Assembly: GCA_035601575.1 (NCBI GenBank)
Contig: DATNNZ010000556.1
Location: forward strand, 1 to 64,000
DNA from: DASTDH01 sp035601575
GTDB lineage: Bacteria > Verrucomicrobiota > Verrucomicrobiia > Chthoniobacterales > JAFAMB01
Length of the DNA: 64,000 bases
Direction of reading: 5' to 3'
The notes beneath the pieces are model-generated. The model was not told the DNA's origin. It saw only the letters and a program-made list of their open reading frames with translations, and searched no databases. The position numbers were made by a program, and so were the translations under genes. This document shows positions 63,363 through 64,000 of this stretch, in pieces (position 1 is the first letter of the stretch; each line of letters opens with the position of its first letter).

Positions 63363-64000
63363 ATGGCTAACTTGCGACTATTGAGCTTGGATTTTGACGG
63401 GACGATGATTGCGCCGTGGGAAAGCGAACCCGCGACCGTCAGTCAGCCTCTAGTCGATCATCTGAACCTATTGCGCCGGCACGGTACGATCATAGCAATG
63501 AACACGGGCCGTACCTTGGAACTAGTCGACAAGGCACTTAAGTTTTTTCCATTTCGGCCGGATTACGCCCTCACCACTGAGCGAGAGATCTACCGGGCAA
63601 AAGAATCTGGCTGGGAGCCGATCGCGGAATGGAACGAGGACTGCCAACAATCGCACGATCAACTTTATCGAGACGCCTCAGACCTGCTCGCCGACATTGA
63701 AAGCTATTTGTCCAATCGCACCCGGGCTCGGCTGCACCGCGAATCCGGCCGGTTGGTCGGGGTGGTGGCCCAAGATCCTCCGGAGATGAATGGAATCATT
63801 AGTTACTTGGATTCCCAACGAAGGCACGTAGCTGAATTTTCTTACCAACGAAATGGCATTTACCTTCGTTTTTGCCATGCCCGCTTTGACAAGGGTTCGG
63901 TACTTCAAGGCTTGCAAGCCCAGCTGGGAATCGATCCCGGTGAGACCTTTGCCGCAGGTGACAATTACAACGATCTGCCTATGTTGCGTCGCGAAATTGC
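63363..64000 (+). CDS. HAD-superfamily phosphatase (Cof/sucrose-phosphatase type), 3' end cut by window
   Basis: The frame from the ATG at 63363 is open to the window edge (212 codons). It has the HAD motif I LLSLDFDGTMIAP, motif II AMNTGRTLEL, the type IIB cap region, the motif III Lys in ARFDKGSVLQGL, and motif IV AAGDNYNDLPML. These are sugar-phosphate phosphatases of the cytoplasm; substrate unknown. It starts 108 bases after the platform protein gene and may be transcribed with it. Confidence 0.88.
   Translation, partial: MANLRLLSLDFDGTMIAPWESEPATVSQPLVDHLNLLRRHGTIIAMNTGRTLELVDKALKFFPFRPDYALTTEREIYRAKESGWEPIAEWNEDCQQSHDQLYRDASDLLADIESYLSNRTRARLHRESGRLVGVVAQDPPEMNGIISYLDSQRRHVAEFSYQRNGIYLRFCHARFDKGSVLQGLQAQLGIDPGETFAAGDNYNDLPMLRREI

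Noticed and set aside
1..64000. Search for rRNA, tRNA, insertion sequences, integrases, phage and toxin-antitoxin genes
   Set aside because: None recognised by reading either strand. A covariance-model scan for tRNAs and small RNAs could still find short ones in the gaps.

Overview
The window looks like a chromosomal segment of a Gram-negative bacterium, most likely a soil member of the Verrucomicrobiota (Chthoniobacterales / 'Spartobacteria' type). This is inference from gene content: an outer-membrane FadL, RND efflux and type II secretion/pilus genes show a Gram-negative envelope, while a PafA-type Pup/UBact ligase, a PP2C-kinase fusion with a membrane anchor, a DUF6600 protein and many short intergenic repeats are the mix I associate with that phylum. 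Coding density is high. I see no rRNA, tRNA, insertion sequence, phage gene or CRISPR array.

Region by region. 1-4.6 kb: the end of a FadL porin, then a minus-strand phosphate-uptake operon pstS-pstS-pstC-pstA. Both pstS copies have a Pho-box-like site 58 bp before the start codon. The upstream copy carries a one-base frameshift, and pstB/phoU do not follow pstA. 4.7-6.8 kb: small hypothetical genes and a TetR regulator. 6.8-14.3 kb: a purine salvage cluster (deaminase remnant, NCS2 permease, MTA phosphorylase, cupin, purine nucleoside permease remnant, adenine deaminase, nucleosidase). Three of its genes are visibly broken. 14.5-20.1 kb: cupin_5, atypical SDR, VOC protein, ferritin, an FAD-oxidase fragment, Zn-alcohol dehydrogenase and an M3 oligopeptidase.

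20.6-25.3 kb: an NtrC/NtrY-like two-component pair converging on the PP2C-kinase fusion, with a long inverted repeat filling the gap. 25.8-32.9 kb: class III aminotransferase, DUF2726 and DUF1223 proteins, two tandem secreted paralogues, transaldolase with a clear terminator, a degenerate LarC1 and a class II aldolase. 33.2-39.2 kb: a second sigma-54 regulator, a KinB-like kinase and a hybrid kinase, with a 122-bp direct repeat inside the group. 39.3-44.1 kb: RNase III-like and ThpR-like genes, a serine hydrolase, a hypothetical and an amino acid permease. 44.3-50.6 kb: SDR, RND adaptor and pump, and an alpha/beta-hydrolase-fold protein without a nucleophile. 50.7-55.8 kb: Ddl, small EamA protein, nicotinate phosphoribosyltransferase, thioredoxin-fold protein and PafA. 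55.9-64 kb: repetitive DUF6600 protein, GltX, AroE, GspE/PilB, GspF/PilC and a partial HAD phosphatase.

Two themes run through the window. One is local gene decay: frameshift, internal deletion, fusion of two truncated genes, and 3' truncation, concentrated in nucleoside/purine salvage. The other is a set of short phrase-like repeats placed between genes, several of them in inverted or direct pairs. The most system-like item is the isolated Pup/UBact ligase, whose modifier and proteasome genes must lie outside this window.
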